DNA from: Gordionus sp. m RMFG-2023
Lineage: Eukaryota; Nematomorpha; Gordioida; Chordodea; Parachordodidae
DNA: 64,000 bases
Assembly: GCF_954871325.1 (NCBI RefSeq)
Contig: NC_088776.1
Location: forward strand, 9,245,985 to 9,309,984
Direction: 5' to 3'
Below, one piece after another: positions 1-12,625 of this stretch (position 1 is the stretch's first letter; each line of letters opens with the position of its first letter). The notes below the pieces were generated by a model. That model saw only the letters and a list, made by a program, of their open reading frames with translations. It was not told the origin of the DNA and did not search any database. The position numbers and the translations under genes are program-made.

Positions 1-744
1 TTCAATTTGAACATCGTAGATGTTCGTTAGAAAAAATAAAAAGCTACTGCTAAATTTCTACGCAAGAACGCATTTATAAGAGCTCTAGCCAAACCGCCAA
101 GGAATTATGATGAATTTATTTTCATTTTTTCTCATACCCGACGGCTCAACCATTCAAAAATACTTGAAACTCGATTTAGATCAATGTTAACTTAACTACA
201 AAATCTGTTGTCTAACAAAATGACTAGAATATATTTCGTTTTTAAATTTCGATCTAAATGCAGCTAATTACTTAATTTTTTTTTTTAGAATTATGGAAAG
301 ATCTGAGCAGGTCTGGTTGACCTTCACAACTTTTAAGGAAATAATTTTTTAAAAAATATTATATTAACAAGCCATAACGCCAAGAGAAAATACTTAAATC
401 GATATGAAAACTTTAATTCATTCATTCATCAGTCCTTGAAAAAAAAGAAGAAATTCACATATTTTGTTATAATGATTATTATATATAAAATCTTTTTAAC
501 AAAATAAAAGGAAAAATAAGCATAATATCGAAAAAAAAAATAGCCTGGTCCGTTATACATTTCGCAATCACACATATTTAACATTGTCTAAGAGAATTTT
601 TAAAATTTAATTGATTGACTTTAATAATTAGTTGTTTTTTTTAAAAAAAAAGGATTCATTCATTCATTTAGCACGTTTTCTTTAAAGAGTGAATTTTGAT
701 CTTTCAAAAAAAAGGTAAGTGATTAAATTATTGATTTTGTGTTC
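1..744. other. A+T-rich stretch, no gene seen
   Basis: I see no conserved coding segment, RNA gene or clean element end here. Homopolymer runs of A and T dominate. Confidence 0.5.
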
Positions 745-1065
745 CCTCTTCTTATTTTGCAAATCAGTATCTTCAATATATGATTTAATTATAATCATTT
801 TTGTTCTTTGATTTTTATATTTCTCTTTTCCTTTTTTTCTTCTTCTACCTAATTTACGCGAATATTGGATTTATTTTCAATTAAGGAAATTCTTAAAAAT
901 TTATTTCCGATAAATATTTATGAATCCACGGTAAAATGAGAAAATTAGCGAAAAATAATTCTGCTTGCTTGAACATCATCGGACGGGGAATATCGTAGTT
1001 ACATTATTTTGGACACCGGCTAGCTCAGATGTTTCATGAGTCGACCAGAGATATGCGGATATATA
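745..1065 (+). repeat. Dispersed repeat, copy A (tRNA-like box at its end)
   Basis: This segment is closely related, in the same orientation, to 5389-5795. Shared landmarks are a T/C-rich block, the phrase TATTGGATTTATTTTCA and a conserved ending CCGGCTAGCTCA near 1016-1027. That ending resembles the first bases and A-box region of a tRNA-Lys-type gene. No good B box follows at tRNA spacing, so a SINE-like origin is only a possibility. No coding capacity is seen. Confidence 0.5.
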
Positions 1066-2400
1066 AGGTGCCCGAAATAATACATTGGTACACTAATTAA
1101 TAATTTCTAGATTATAATAGTCTTTGGAATAATATAGATTACGTATAAATAAAATTTAAGTTTTAGAAAATAATTTAAAAAAAAGCAAAATACAGAGCCA
1201 ACTGAATCGGAATGACTTACCTGAGTTGTTAAACCCAATTATTATAAACCACACACGAAACCGAGACGGATTTATGGGCTCACAGAACACGGGTTCGGGC
1301 TTCTTTCTGAAAATTGGTTTCGATTAAGTTCTTGTTATCAAAATTCACATAATAGAGTTTTATGTTATTGAACCATAATTCGGGTTTCATATCCCTGCGA
1401 CTTACTAGGGTCTAATTGGCGGGAGGCTTAAAAATTTTGGTAAAAATATTGTAGTTTCCCCAAAACGACAAAAGTTTAACTTGTATTATAAAAAAAACTT
1501 ATTTACTATTCCTTTTAAATCTCTCCCAATCCAAATAAATAACGAATGATTTATCGATTTTGTATATTTTATAATAAGAAGGAATAATAAAAAAAAGGAA
1601 AATTCGTAATTTCAATTTATAGGCGTTTTAAAAGCTTTTCCATAAACGGATTCATAAATCATACCTAGAAAGAATAATTGGTCATTTATCATTTTCGCCA
1701 TTTGGGAGTTATTTTTCATTAGGACGGTAACCTAGGGAAAAAAAGACGATTTGTTAAAAGAATTTTGTTCCACTTCCCCATCAAGTTATAACAGATATTG
1801 TAATAACTTAAAAAGGTTAATATGGACATGAAAATTTAATATGCCAATTAAAAATTGCCAATAAGGGATCCCTATATTATAACCATTTTTTTCAAAATAA
1901 AAAGAAGAAAAAATATAATGAGGTAGGAGTTAGATATAACTTTTGGAAAAATTTGGTAGAACACGCTAAGCGGAAATTCGGAGATCTATTTAAAATATCT
2001 CTTATAATAGATAAATACTTCATTATTTTTTTTTCGAAATTATAAAAGAATTAATACCCTTACACGATTATATAATTATTATTCTTCTTTTTTTAAAAAC
2101 CAAAATTTTTCATTAAATTTTAGATAATTTGGAGGGATGTTTAAAATATTTCCCCTTGATTTTAATTCTCTTTAGTCTGTTAAAGATAGAGAAATAATTA
2201 AATAGTTACCCCCAATAGCGCTATCATTTAAAAAAAAAAATCTATAATCTAATTAGTTGTATTATAAATATAAAAAAAAATATGGTTAATTTTTTTGTTA
2301 GAAAAACTGAAATGAAATAAGGTATAAAATAAATGTAATTAAAAATTACACAAAAATAACGATTTTGAAAATTGGTGATTGGCCAACTTTGATTGGTAGT
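1066..2400. other. Gene-free, decayed repeat DNA
   Basis: No gene is seen. Short G/C-richer patches near 1240-1420 look like debris of older mobile DNA, but I could not find matching ends. Confidence 0.4.
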
Positions 2401-2719
2401 TAGAACTCTGTAAAGCCCGGCTCGTTAAGAATTTTTGTTTGCACAAGTTACCCGCTTTTTTTTAAAATTTACCCAATATTTTACAAATAATTAAATCAGG
2501 ACCGTCAGAATTTTACGAAAAATCTTCCGGCCACCCATTTTAATACCTATATCTAATTCTTTCCCAATGTCAATTAAGGATTCTAATCTCTCCTCTAAGG
2601 CTATCTTTTTTTTTAAACAACCATTTTATAAATCAATCGTATTTGATATCTGTATTGTGTATTTGTTAATGGATCATATCATATATAACTTGAGGAAGGC
2701 CGGGCTTTGCAGATCTTTG
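2401..2719. mobile_element. Decayed hAT-like miniature element
   Basis: The left end reads TAGAACTCTGTAAAGCCCGG and the right end, reverse complemented, reads CAAAGATCTGCAAAGCCCGG. This is an imperfect terminal inverted repeat of the same style as the hAT transposon at 29559-32128, whose left end starts TAGAGATCTGCA. Only A+T-rich filler lies between the ends, and a clear 8-bp target duplication is not preserved. Confidence 0.45.
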
Positions 2720-4984
2720 TAAATTAAGTAAACATAAAAATTTTATAAAAGAATTTTTTCTTGCGCGAGTCCGACAAGAGCAAGATTTTTTAAAAAAATT
2801 GGAATTGAGTTGAAATATTATAATATCTATGGAAAAATTAAAAAATTACGCGTATTTATTCACAAGATATTGTCTCCTTAAATAAAAATATATTTAACTA
2901 GGCTATCAATTGTCATAAAGTTGCAAATCCAAGTATAACATTTTTTTAAATTTAATAATGAATAGAATCACAATATGAAAAATTTAAATAATGATGAATC
3001 AAGTTTATCAGGGCTTCAAGCAATGATGTGGTTAATTTTGGAAATGGAAATTATGAAAATGAATAAGTGAAATGCGTTAAATGAAAAATGATGTAATTCT
3101 GATTGACATTTCGATTAATCAAAATAATAATCGAGGATATTTCTAATATTTAATTTTCGGGCCTGAGTCGGGCCCCCGAGAAAAAGTTTTCAATACCAGA
3201 GTTCCAACCTGAGTCGGGCTTCGGGAATAATATATATCCTAAGTTAGGTTATAAAAACGAGAACGTGACTCATTAGTAGGCATATCTCGTAAAGAGTTAA
3301 TATATAGAAAAATATTATTATAGACAGAATAACTAATCTCATATTTTATAGAATAAGATACAAGAGATTGCTTAAAATAACATTTTTAAAAGGTATTTAA
3401 AATTAAATAAAGAAAGTCATCTAGATATTTTCTTAAATTTCACCAATAAAGTCTTAATTAAAACCTATTGGTCGCTATAAACGTCCATATATTTAATTTA
3501 TTTAATTTTATCAAATAAAATAATTTTTTAAATTTTTTTTAAAAGAGCTATATTTTTATAAAAAATTTAATTCTATTTTAATATGCTAGGATAGTATCGC
3601 TTCTTTATGATTTATTTTATATAAAATAGTTTATATTGATAAAATAAATATATGTAATGTTAAATGTTTTGATTTTGATATTAATGAATATTTTAGTATT
3701 TCCGACCCGGCCAGTAATGTACAAGTTGCCTGGCCTAATTTTTTGAGAAGTAAAAATAATAAATCTTTATTAAAATAATTATAAAATATTCCGGCTGAGC
3801 CTGTAGAATATTTTATACAGATCAAACGGCCTGAAAAATTTCACAAGTTAACCGATTTGAAGGATGGGCTCGGACAATGCCGATCTAGGCACATATTAAC
3901 TCCCAATTTCGTAGTAAGTTACTTAAATGAGATAAGTGATGATAAGAAAAGGGTAGAGTTTAAGATTATAGCATATAAGAAAACCTGGAAGATAGCAATG
4001 GAATGGTGTAAATAGGTCGAGCCCAATCTTCTTCAACCCAAGGAACCTTATCATAAGCGTTTATATCTTTCTCGTTTAGGGTTAGGAACACGGGTTTCCA
4101 TATCAAAGAACCGCTGCTTGTTTTGACCTATAATAAAAAAAATAATTAAAAGTGAGAGCAAAAAAAGGAAGAGAATAAATGAATGATTTTGAAAGATAAT
4201 TTTATTTCAGGGTTGTGTACCCGAATTAGGGGTCAGGGGAATTTTAAACTTTATTCAGAAAAAATTATGAACAGGAACTTAAACGATAACCGATTTTCTG
4301 AAATAGGTCTGAACCTGCCCCGCAATTACCCCGGATTCGATTCGCTCATAAATCGGTATGTTTGGTCAGTGATCTCAAACTGTCCAATCAAAAAATTAAA
4401 TTTAGGAACCGAACTTTAAAATTTTTTTATAAAAATGATATTAATAAAAATCAGCTTTGGACACCTTGCATCGAATTAAGGCGATAAAATTTTGGCGTTC
4501 GCGTTTTGCTTTGAAAAAAAAATGATATAAATATATATTCAACCTTTTCTTTTATAACAACTTATATCGGTAAGGGGAGAGAAAAAAACATATTGTCATG
4601 TTAAAGCGAATCAGAGTTTGAAAAAATTCTTAAAAAAATTTTGAACAATCTTTGAAGATTTATTTTTGATCAAATTTTACCTAAAAATGCCAAGATCTTT
4701 TGTAACTTTCATGCATAAAAAATTTTTCTAAATGAAATCACTTTAAAAAAAAATTTGATAGAAAATTTTTTAGAATTCTGGAATCAACTATTTTGATAGT
4801 TTTTGGAAACAAAAATAAGATTATATCAGAATTTGCTAGATGCTAATTTATATTTTCATGTCTAGACATTTTTTTATTAGGACGAAATACATAATTATAT
4901 TTGATCAACAGCATGGAATATATTTTTATATATCACCATATGTATCGTAAAATTTTAAAACGGAATTATCTCAATTTAAAGGTT
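2720..4984. other. Gene-free DNA with G/C-rich hAT-type terminal fragments
   Basis: No host gene is seen. Clusters of GGGCCGGG-style sequence occur near 3150-3240, 3700-3740 and 3790-3890, of the kind found in the hAT ends of this window. They look like truncated copies. The open frame near 4183-4419 has no recognisable domain and is probably accidental. Confidence 0.4.
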
Positions 4985-5320
4985 AGATATTTTAACAATC
5001 TGCAAATCCCGGCCTGGCCAGTATTTTTTAATAATATTTCGGATTCGAACTGGGCTGGGTTGTGCTTAAAATTTCAAATACGCTATCGCTATATTTTGTG
5101 GAATAAAAATGTTTTATAAAATTCCTGCAAGAAACAAGGAGCATTTTTTGTTGTAGGATATATATTTTTTATATTAAAAAAAATAGTAATTTTTTCTATA
5201 CTTAAATAAATTCGGGGTGAGCCGCATGGCTAAATAATTTTTTATTGAGGGTGGGCTTTTAGGAACAAATAAAATTCGGGGCCGGGCTTGAAAAATTAGG
5301 CCCGTGCAGATGATCATGAA
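4985..5320. mobile_element. hAT-like miniature element
   Basis: The left side has ATCTGCAAATCCCGGCCTGG near 5000. The right side, reverse complemented, reads ATCTGCACGGGCC. These are inverted terminal motifs of the local GC-rich hAT family. Between them lie GGGCTGGG and GGGGCCGGGC blocks and A+T-rich filler without coding potential. Confidence 0.45.
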
Positions 5321-5388
5321 TTTATCATACCCAATTTATAACTTTATTTAAAATGTTATAGCACCCTTCAAATAAGTAACGCCATTTC

Positions 5389-5795
5389 GTGATCCATCTT
5401 TTTTTTTGTTCAATATTTGATTTAATTATAATAATTTTTATTCTTCGATTTTTATATTTCTCTTTTCGTTTTTTTTTCTTTTCTTTCCTGATTTACGTAA
5501 ATATTGGATTTATTTTCAGGAAATTCATAAAAGAAAATTTATTTTCGATAAAAATTTATGAATCCATGGTAAGATGAGATAATTTTTTAAAAGTAATAAC
5601 AATATTCGTTTTTATTATTGTTACAGGTAAAGTGGAAAAGAATTCTGTAGAGTAAAAAAAGGTCAGATTCTTTTTGAGGGGTAGAACTATTTTGCTATTT
5701 TTAAAAAAATATTTAATAGGGGAGACGATGAATATCATAGTTATATTATTTTGGACGCCGGCTAGCTCATATGTGAGTGGACTAGAGATATAGAG
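5389..5795 (+). repeat. Dispersed repeat, copy B
   Basis: Direct-orientation relative of 745-1065, ending with GACGCCGGCTAGCTCA near 5753-5768. It carries a local insertion of about 100 bp (near 5585-5720) relative to copy A. It has no convincing coding capacity. Confidence 0.5.
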
Positions 5796-6330
5796 GAATC
5801 ATCGATGGACGAATAGTATTGGCATGTTGATCACGGAATTGTGATCCCTACACGTAGTTCTTATCATAAAGATTCAATTTAATTTAAGCGTCGGATTATG
5901 ATTAGAATAGACAACAATGAAAAGAGTTCCGTAATACCACCCTGAGGTAAGTTGAGTCGGAGCGTTAGGTTATTCTCCAAACAGGAATTAAGTATAAGAG
6001 CATGCCAATAAGGTCATACAGATTTATAAAATCTTTATTTAAATACGGGTATCCAAAATAAAATATTGTGTATATAAATTAACAATTATTTTATGAGTAA
6101 GTTTAAAACAGCCAATCAGATCAAAAACGGCATTAACACTCAACCATGTTACAATGAAAATAATGAGTCGCGTGCACACTAAATTTGATTCTTTACCAAA
6201 AAAAATTGGAAATCTAATGAGGTTCTTCATTAAAATTTATAATAATAAAAGTTTTAATACATATGAAAAAAAAAATAAAAAAAAAATTCTCTTTCAATAT
6301 TATATCGAAAATAACTAGTATTTCCAAAGT
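5796..6330. other. Gene-free stretch
   Basis: I see no gene, RNA or element boundary that I can support in this A+T-rich interval. Confidence 0.4.
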
Positions 6331-6640
6331 TACGAGGAGCGTATAGTTAGATCACTATTTTACTAATGAAACGCCTGACTTCGAAAACGTGAATGTTGGT
6401 TCAAATCTTGTCAGGCCATAGGCTAACTATTACTAGTTACTTTCGAATTAGATAAAATGTACATGCACACTATAATTATTTGCATACGAGGAGCGTATAG
6501 TTAGATCACTATTTTACTAATGAAACGCCTGACTTCGAAAACGTGAATGTTGGTTCAAATCTTGTCAGGCCATAGGCTAACTATTACTAGTTACTTTCGA
6601 ATTAGATAAAATGTACATGCACACTATAATTATTTGCATT
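6331..6640 (+). repeat. 154-bp tandem duplication (two copies)
   Basis: The unit beginning TACGAGGAGCGTATAGTTAG at 6331 repeats at 6485 with the same phrase and is essentially identical for about 154 bp. Each copy holds GGTTCAAATC, which resembles a tRNA B box, but no cloverleaf can be drawn around it. The near-identity points to a recent duplication. Confidence 0.75.
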
Positions 6641-7016
6641 TTAAAAAAAAATATAACGACCGAATTAACTCGCAATTATTAAATATATTTCATTCATGAT
6701 ATTTATGATATCAAAAATTAATAATTACACTCAATTATATAGACTTCAAATATATTTTTTGTGAGCACATCTTATAGTTAAGGTCAAGTAAAATTTTTTA
6801 TATACAATTTAAATAAATATTTTTTACAAAGACACTTGATATGGCACATCCTTGTCTATCCTGATTGTAACTTTTCCAACCCAATTATTTTTTTGTTTAA
6901 ATTTTTTCTCAATAATATACTTAATTTTTATTTATATATTCATTCAAATTTTAAAAAAATTTTATATTGAAAATTGGAAAAAGATAGATTAAACTTAGTA
7001 TCAACTTAATGGCCAT

Positions 7017-7222
7017 TAATGTGGTTAAACGGCTCATTTTGAGCCTATTTTTTAAAACGGCGCCAGAAAAATATTGTCCAAGCCTCGAGATCGATAATAT
7101 ATGCCGAGACCTTTGTTCCTTCTATGAGCAAGATCTTCAGGCTTAAGTAATATTTTTCTGGATGAAATATTGAGTTAGCCGTTTTTAAAAATCGACTCAA
7201 AACGAGCCGTTTAACAGCACTA
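7017..7222. mobile_element. hAT-type palindromic MITE with 8-bp target duplication
   Basis: About 206 bp with long inverted arms. The family ends are TAGTGTTGTTAAACGG, here slightly changed. It is flanked by a perfect direct repeat ATGGCCAT (7009-7016 and 7223-7230), the 8-bp duplication expected of hAT elements. Related copies lie at 12409, 13300, 17432, 21792 and 26530. The element has no coding sequence and would depend on a hAT transposase made elsewhere. Confidence 0.8.
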
Positions 7223-7789
7223 ATGGCCATACCAGATCGTTCGAGTTCATAAGGTTAAAAGATATCAATAAAAAAAATCAAGGGTTGCTAAATAATTATT
7301 ATATATTTCTTGTTCACATTATAAATTCTATGTCTGCTTTATCTTAATTTAATATATTTTTGTTTATTAATAACTAATAAATTCTCAATTTCTCGAACTT
7401 TATCGTCATTTAGGGTTACCTGACGTCCTCTTTTTAGAGGGCATGCCTTCTTTTGTTATATCTATAAATATATTTGATCTAAAAATATGTCCGGTATCTA
7501 TTTTAATTTTACTTAATTTATCCTTCTTTTTGAAAATAAATAATTTTTTTTCATATTATAGGAAAAGTATCTTTGCAATTACTTCATAAGTTTTGTTATT
7601 TAAGAATTATTTATCAGTACCTGCAATGGAATTCATTTTTATAGGTTTCACATTTTATATATTATATTATATGATATTTTTTAATAGAAATTCCTCAATT
7701 TTATAAGGCAAAGAAATTAAGCCTTTTTTAGCATGTGCAAAAGCAAAAAAAAGACTCAAATAAATGGAAGAACATCATAATCCTGGAAT

Positions 7790-8300
7790 GAATTCAAATG
7801 GATGCTTATAATTTCCAGTGATAAAAACAGATTTCGATTGATTATTCAATTATAAAGAATTATATAGTATGAACCCCAGAGGAGACCTAAATCTCAATAT
7901 TTTAAAAGGTTCCATAAGCGCTATGTGATAAGGATGTAAAGAGAAAAGGTCTAGGTAAAAGTGTTTTGCTGAATCAGTTATTTATTAATCTAAATATCAA
8001 GATATTTTTTCGAAGGAGCTCATTTGACGAATGTATGGTTTGCTGCCATACATCAAAATTGGCCAAAAATTTTTATATGGTTTAACTTTACTGTATGTCT
8101 GCATAGCTCCAATTTTAATGCAATAGAAAACTGGGTTTTTATTTTAAAATCATAAGGAAACAGTGGATTTTTCCCAAAAGAAAGTTTGAAACTTTATCCC
8201 AATTCTGCCTATGAATTAATGCCCTCTATCATTAAAGACCACATGCCAAGAATTAGAGCTATGGCGACCATTTTGATTTTTTGGAATTCATTTTGATTAA
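7790..8300 (+). pseudogene. Tc1/mariner transposase remnant
   Basis: Conceptual translation on the plus strand shows a run like WMLIISSDKNRF, matching the Tc1 family WxxVIFSDExxF block that carries a catalytic Asp. Further on comes SSNFNAIENWVFILKS, the counterpart of SPDLNPIENLWxxLK with the last catalytic residue. It ends in MPSIIKDHMPRIRAM, like the family C-terminal SMPRRxxAVI stretch. Several in-frame stops (about 7900, 8155) interrupt it and the N-terminal DNA-binding half is missing, so it is inactive. No terminal inverted repeats or TA duplication were identified. It lies downstream of the syntrophin exons and may be within that gene's next intron. Confidence 0.7.
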
Positions 8301-8960
8301 ATAATATATATTTTTTTAAATAAATTCATATCTATAAAATTGCTCAATAATAAAAAGGCTAATATTTTAGAATAGTTTATTACATCTATTATGAAGTGAT
8401 AAATTTTGCATCAAAAATTATTTAAGTAATTTTTTTAGTCAGGAGTTTTAATATGATTTAAAGTATGGCTTTAATTTTGAAGCAAATAAAATCAAGCCAA
8501 TTGTATTATATTAAGTAAAATATTAAAAAATAAAATAGCCTATGCATGTACCCCATTAAAAATATATAGATTAATTGATATTTTCTTAAATTTGTTTTTA
8601 TAAAATTTTTCTTTAAAATTTAAAAAAAATCACAAAGAGAATAACCATTAGATATATCTCAAGAATTTATGGAAAGGACACACTAAATTTTTTCCACATT
8701 TTCAAGGAGATTGTGTTCCCTCCCGACTAAACAATGATGCCAACACAAAAATTTAGTTTCAGATTTTGATAAAATAGAATATTATATAAAATCAGGCAAA
8801 TATAATTGTCCTAAATTTCCCTTAATAAATTTATATTAATTCTCATGGGCATAATAACAATACTATCAGAGATGCATTGATTCCATCTTTTTAATTAATA
8901 TAACATTCTAACATAGTGTATGAAGATATGATTAAGATTGATAACAAAATAAGTATTTAT

Positions 8961-9357
8961 CAGAGACCTGCAGAGGTAAAAATTTTAGAGTCTGGATTTG
9001 ATAAAATAAAATTAATTTCAAGTCTAGCCTGAATTTTAATGTTTTTTTATTTTTAAGCCCCACCTTGGATATTTTTTGGACTGGCCAAAAATTCTAAAAA
9101 TTTAATTATTTTAGAAAATTTTGGTTGTTTTGCAAATTGGGGAAATAAAAAATATGAGCAGTAAATGCATATTAAAAGCTTCAACATATGATTTTCCAAC
9201 TGATTAATTGATATAATTTAAATTTATTTTGTAAATTGACCTGGATTTTAAAATTTTTCCTAATTCTAATTTTGAACTTTTAAGCCTAATCCAGTTTTAT
9301 AATAATACCATTTATGCTGGTTCAGTTAAGGCCGGGTTCCAGGTATGCAGGTCTTTA
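8961..9357. mobile_element. hAT-like miniature element
   Basis: About 397 bp. The left end is CAGAGACCTGCAGAGG and the right end, reverse complemented, is TAAAGACCTGCATACC, followed inside by GGAACCCGGCC. This is the same end style as the other ATCTGCA/ACCTGCA hAT ends here. The flanking octamers GTATTTAT and ATATCTTT agree only partly. No coding capacity. Confidence 0.5.
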
Positions 9358-9654
9358 ATATCTTTTTTTATATCAGTTTATAAATTTGTAAATGATTTTT
9401 CTTCCATAGCAGAGTGAGTATTGATGTATCTCTAGTTATGAACGTTTTGGAAAAAACTGAGAATATTAGGTAATTTAAATATAACATCATGATATATTCA
9501 TGATAGAAATATTAGCAAGGCATATCCCCTTAAAATTATTAAGCTGAAATTTTAGGTGGCATCAAAACTAATTATCTAAAACTTATAACACAACTTTTTC
9601 TTTTTAATAATTAAGTAATAAATTAATTTCTAAATAGATAACATTTAATTTTAC

Positions 9655-10671
9655 CTGTTGCAAAAACCAATTCATAAATATTATCGGTAAATCTGTAGCT
9701 AATGCTGGGTAATTATCATTGGCATAAATTATACAATTGTAAAGTAAATTTTTTTGGGTATAATGAATGTCATACATCCATTCAAAGGCTTGGAATGAGT
9801 TATCAAAACGAATTATGATAGAATTTAATAAATCTGGTGATAAAACTTCAATAATATTATAATCATTGTTATATTTATTTGAATATTTAGCATTATTTTG
9901 ACTGGCACTATTAATGTTTGTTTTACTGAAAGTGTTATGAAGAAAAACAAAACTAAGCAATAAAGGAATTGCTTTGCAATCCAAATTACAGGTAATATCA
10001 GCCATGGGAATATTTGGATTTAGAAATTCACAAGGCATGTCATAAGTGGTCCAGCCAATTGAATTTATTATGGAGGATTTAATAAAGTATGGTGTAAATT
10101 CTTTCAAATACTGTACTATACATAAAAATAGAAAGAATTAAAATATTAATGCTATTTTGTAAAATTTACCTTCTAAATCAACAACATCGCCAGAGTTTTT
10201 AAGAATATGAGCTGCTTCATCATGAGTAAAGCCCGTTATATCTGTTCCATTCACACTTATTATAGCGTCTCCTATCAAAAGTGTGCCTGTTTTATCAGCA
10301 GCCATACCTTTGAAAATTTTGCTTATTAAAATGGGCATTTTATTTTCTTTTCCTCCTTTAATACTTAAACCCAAACCTAAATCAGATGATTCTTTTATAA
10401 TTCTTATTTTACGTTTAGAATAATTTAAATTGAAATTATTGTAATTTAGAAATGGCAATGTCTCAGAAGTTGGATTTTCTTTTGATTTTAATAGGCAATT
10501 CTGTTGAGTATCAGCATTGTTAACCGTGAATAATTTATTATAATCATTATATAAGTTAGAGTCATCAGGCAAGCGAACAATTAAAGCATTGTCTCGGAGA
10601 TTCAATATAGCTTTGATCCATGCGTCCTGCTTGATGTAAATCTCAGCTGTTCCCGATTTTTCATCAGACAT
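9655..10671 (-). CDS. Syntrophin, alpha/beta type: first two coding exons
   Basis: Syntrophins are membrane-associated adaptors that bind dystrophin and recruit channels and signalling proteins through a PDZ domain. Exon 1 (10671-10170) starts with MSDEKSG. It gives the first half of a split PH domain, then a PDZ domain (about residues 86-168) with the binding-loop motif LGLGLSIKGG and the hallmark KMPILISKIFKGMAADKTG. A 54-nt GT-AG intron joins it to exon 2 (10115-9655), which restores the reading LE-VQYLKEFTPYF and carries the second half of the PH domain, ending in a donor CAG|GTAA. The family continues with a second PH domain and the syntrophin-unique domain. I could not find those exons in the remaining 9.6 kb to the left, so they lie outside the window or are lost. 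The KMPILISKIFKG signature favours alpha/beta over gamma. Confidence 0.88.
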
Positions 10672-11046
10672 AAAGGAACGAATGCAAAAAATGTTTCGAC
10701 CGAACTGAACCTTCCTTTCAAAAATTAATTTTTTATTTAATGTAATTCAATTTAAAGACTTTATAATTATCTTAAAATATTATTCATATTTGATAAAAAA
10801 GGATTAGAATATCATTATTATATAGTGCAAATTAATTATGGATAGTATTTTTATTTGATGGAATATGAATGTATTCTTTTAATAAAAAACAATCGAACTC
10901 CTATAACATCTTTGAATACTATATAATATAATTATCATTTATAAATGATTGTTGTAAATTTCATCGATTAATAGATATTTAACACAAATTATTTTAAATG
11001 TTATCATGAATTCTATTAATATTGAATATATTTGAATATCAAATTC
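10672..11046. other. Upstream region of the syntrophin gene
   Basis: Gene-free A+T-rich DNA upstream of the syntrophin start codon; it should hold the promoter. No specific site can be supported. Confidence 0.35.
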
Positions 11047-11175
11047 CAGGGGCGTCGTTAGCCTTCACAATCTCAGGGGCTCAACTAAAAAATATTTTAT
11101 GGGGGGCTTCGACCCCCCCCCCCTTCATACCCTTCATTTTGCTCGATTTTGCCCGGCCTTTGGCCAGGTTTTATA
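11047..11175 (+). mobile_element. Solitary hAT-type end fragment
   Basis: Starts CAGGGGCGTCGTTAGCC, related to the ends of the MITE at 34561-34972. It contains GGGGGGCTTCGACCCCCCCC (a strong hairpin) and GCCCGGCCTTTGGCC. The opposite end was not found, so this is probably a truncated copy. Confidence 0.4.
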
Positions 11176-12408
11176 TTAGTATATTATACTTTTTTTAAAT
11201 TTGCTAACTCTAAACAATTATTCTGAATTTCATATATTGTCATTTATTATATTTTGCATATAAAAAAAATATAAATAATTAAAACATACAAAACATTTTT
11301 AAAAATAATCTTTTTTAATGCAAAATCTATTTATCAGTATAAAATATTTTAGATTGCTGATATAAAAAAAAATTGCATCTAAAGAATTACAAGTGATAAA
11401 AAAGATTTTTTAATTCATATATATAACTCAATTGATAATGACTTTTAAAAACCCCATAATAAAATAATATAATTCTTAGCAACTTACAATGACAAAAGGT
11501 TATCAAACTAATATAACTCTCTGTTACCATTTTAGACAATGTTTTATAGAATGGACTAATAAGGAAAAATTTATATGTCTAAAACAAATCAACAATTTTT
11601 GAAGAAGAGAGTATAAACGACCAATCCAAATCATAAACTATATGGTGGTTAGAGCTTCCTGACATGATGGAAGCTAGATAAATAATCGAGAAAATTATTG
11701 TGAGATATTAAAGTCTAAAAGATTATCTTCCATTTTAAATGATATATAAATGACTACACAGTTGGCCATTATTGTTTATCTAAAATATGCAATCATATGC
11801 TCACAGCCGTTGTGGTAATAATCTTAAATTACATAGCAACACAAATAATAGATGCTGGTTAATTCGTAGTAATAGCCATGACACTCACGATGTAAGCCTG
11901 GAGTTATTTACACGGCAATGCCATATTAGAAATGAAACATTTTTTAACTATAAAATAAGGACCAGAATTATATTATGAAACAATTAAGATTTTATATATT
12001 GTCGCACCACCTTGGTATATTATATCTTAAAATAATATAAAAATTTAATTAATAACAAATTATATACTATTTTTTAAAATAAGATATCTATTTATAAAAT
12101 AATTATAATATACGATCTTCTTTTATTTTGCTATTGAATATTAGATATTAAATATGAAATAATCGCTGGAAAAAATTTAATATTATTTATTTTAAATATT
12201 TTTTTTTGAATTATGAATAAATTCTCCCGCTTTTTGGAAGTAATTAATGAAGTATAAAAATATATAGAAAACACATTGATTTGTATGGAAGTATATAATA
12301 TCAAAGTGGATGAAAATCTGATTTACCCGTTTCCCCATAAATGCAATGTTTGAATTTGATAGCATCCACAAAATTGGAGAACAAATAGGAGGATGAGGTT
12401 GTTACAGA
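11176..12408. other. Gene-free interval
   Basis: A+T-rich DNA without a recognisable gene. The small open frame at 11787-11978 has scattered Cys and His but no domain that I can name. Confidence 0.35.
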
Positions 12409-12625
12409 TAGTGTAGTTAAACGGCTCATTTTGAGCCGATTTTTAAAGATGGCTAACTCAATATTTTAGCCAGAAAAATTTTGCCTAAGCCTTGAGATTT
12501 CGGTTATATATGTCTAGACCTTTGTTCCTTCTATGAGAAAAATCTTCAGGCTTGCGTATTATTTTTCTGGACAAAATATTGAGTTAGCCGTTTTTAAGGC
12601 TCAAAACTAATGTTTAACAACACTA
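12409..12625. mobile_element. hAT-type palindromic MITE, copy 2
   Basis: Ends TAGTGTAGTTAAACGG and, reverse complemented, TAGTGTTGTTAAACAT. Flanked by a perfect 8-bp direct repeat GTTACAGA (12401-12408 and 12626-12633). Same family as 7017-7222. Confidence 0.8.

Noticed and set aside
4183-4419. Open frame of 78 codons in a G/C-richer patch
   Set aside because: Lies in hAT-like debris; no conserved motif.
6331-6640. Possible tRNA genes
   Set aside because: A B-box-like motif is present, but acceptor, D and anticodon stems cannot be paired.
7400-7480. CCTGACGTCC...GGGCATGCC patch as a transposon end
   Set aside because: No partner end or target duplication found; too short to classify.
11787-11978. 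Cys/His-containing open frame resembling a FLYWCH finger
   Set aside because: Spacing of Cys and His does not fit FLYWCH, and there is no neighbouring transposase.
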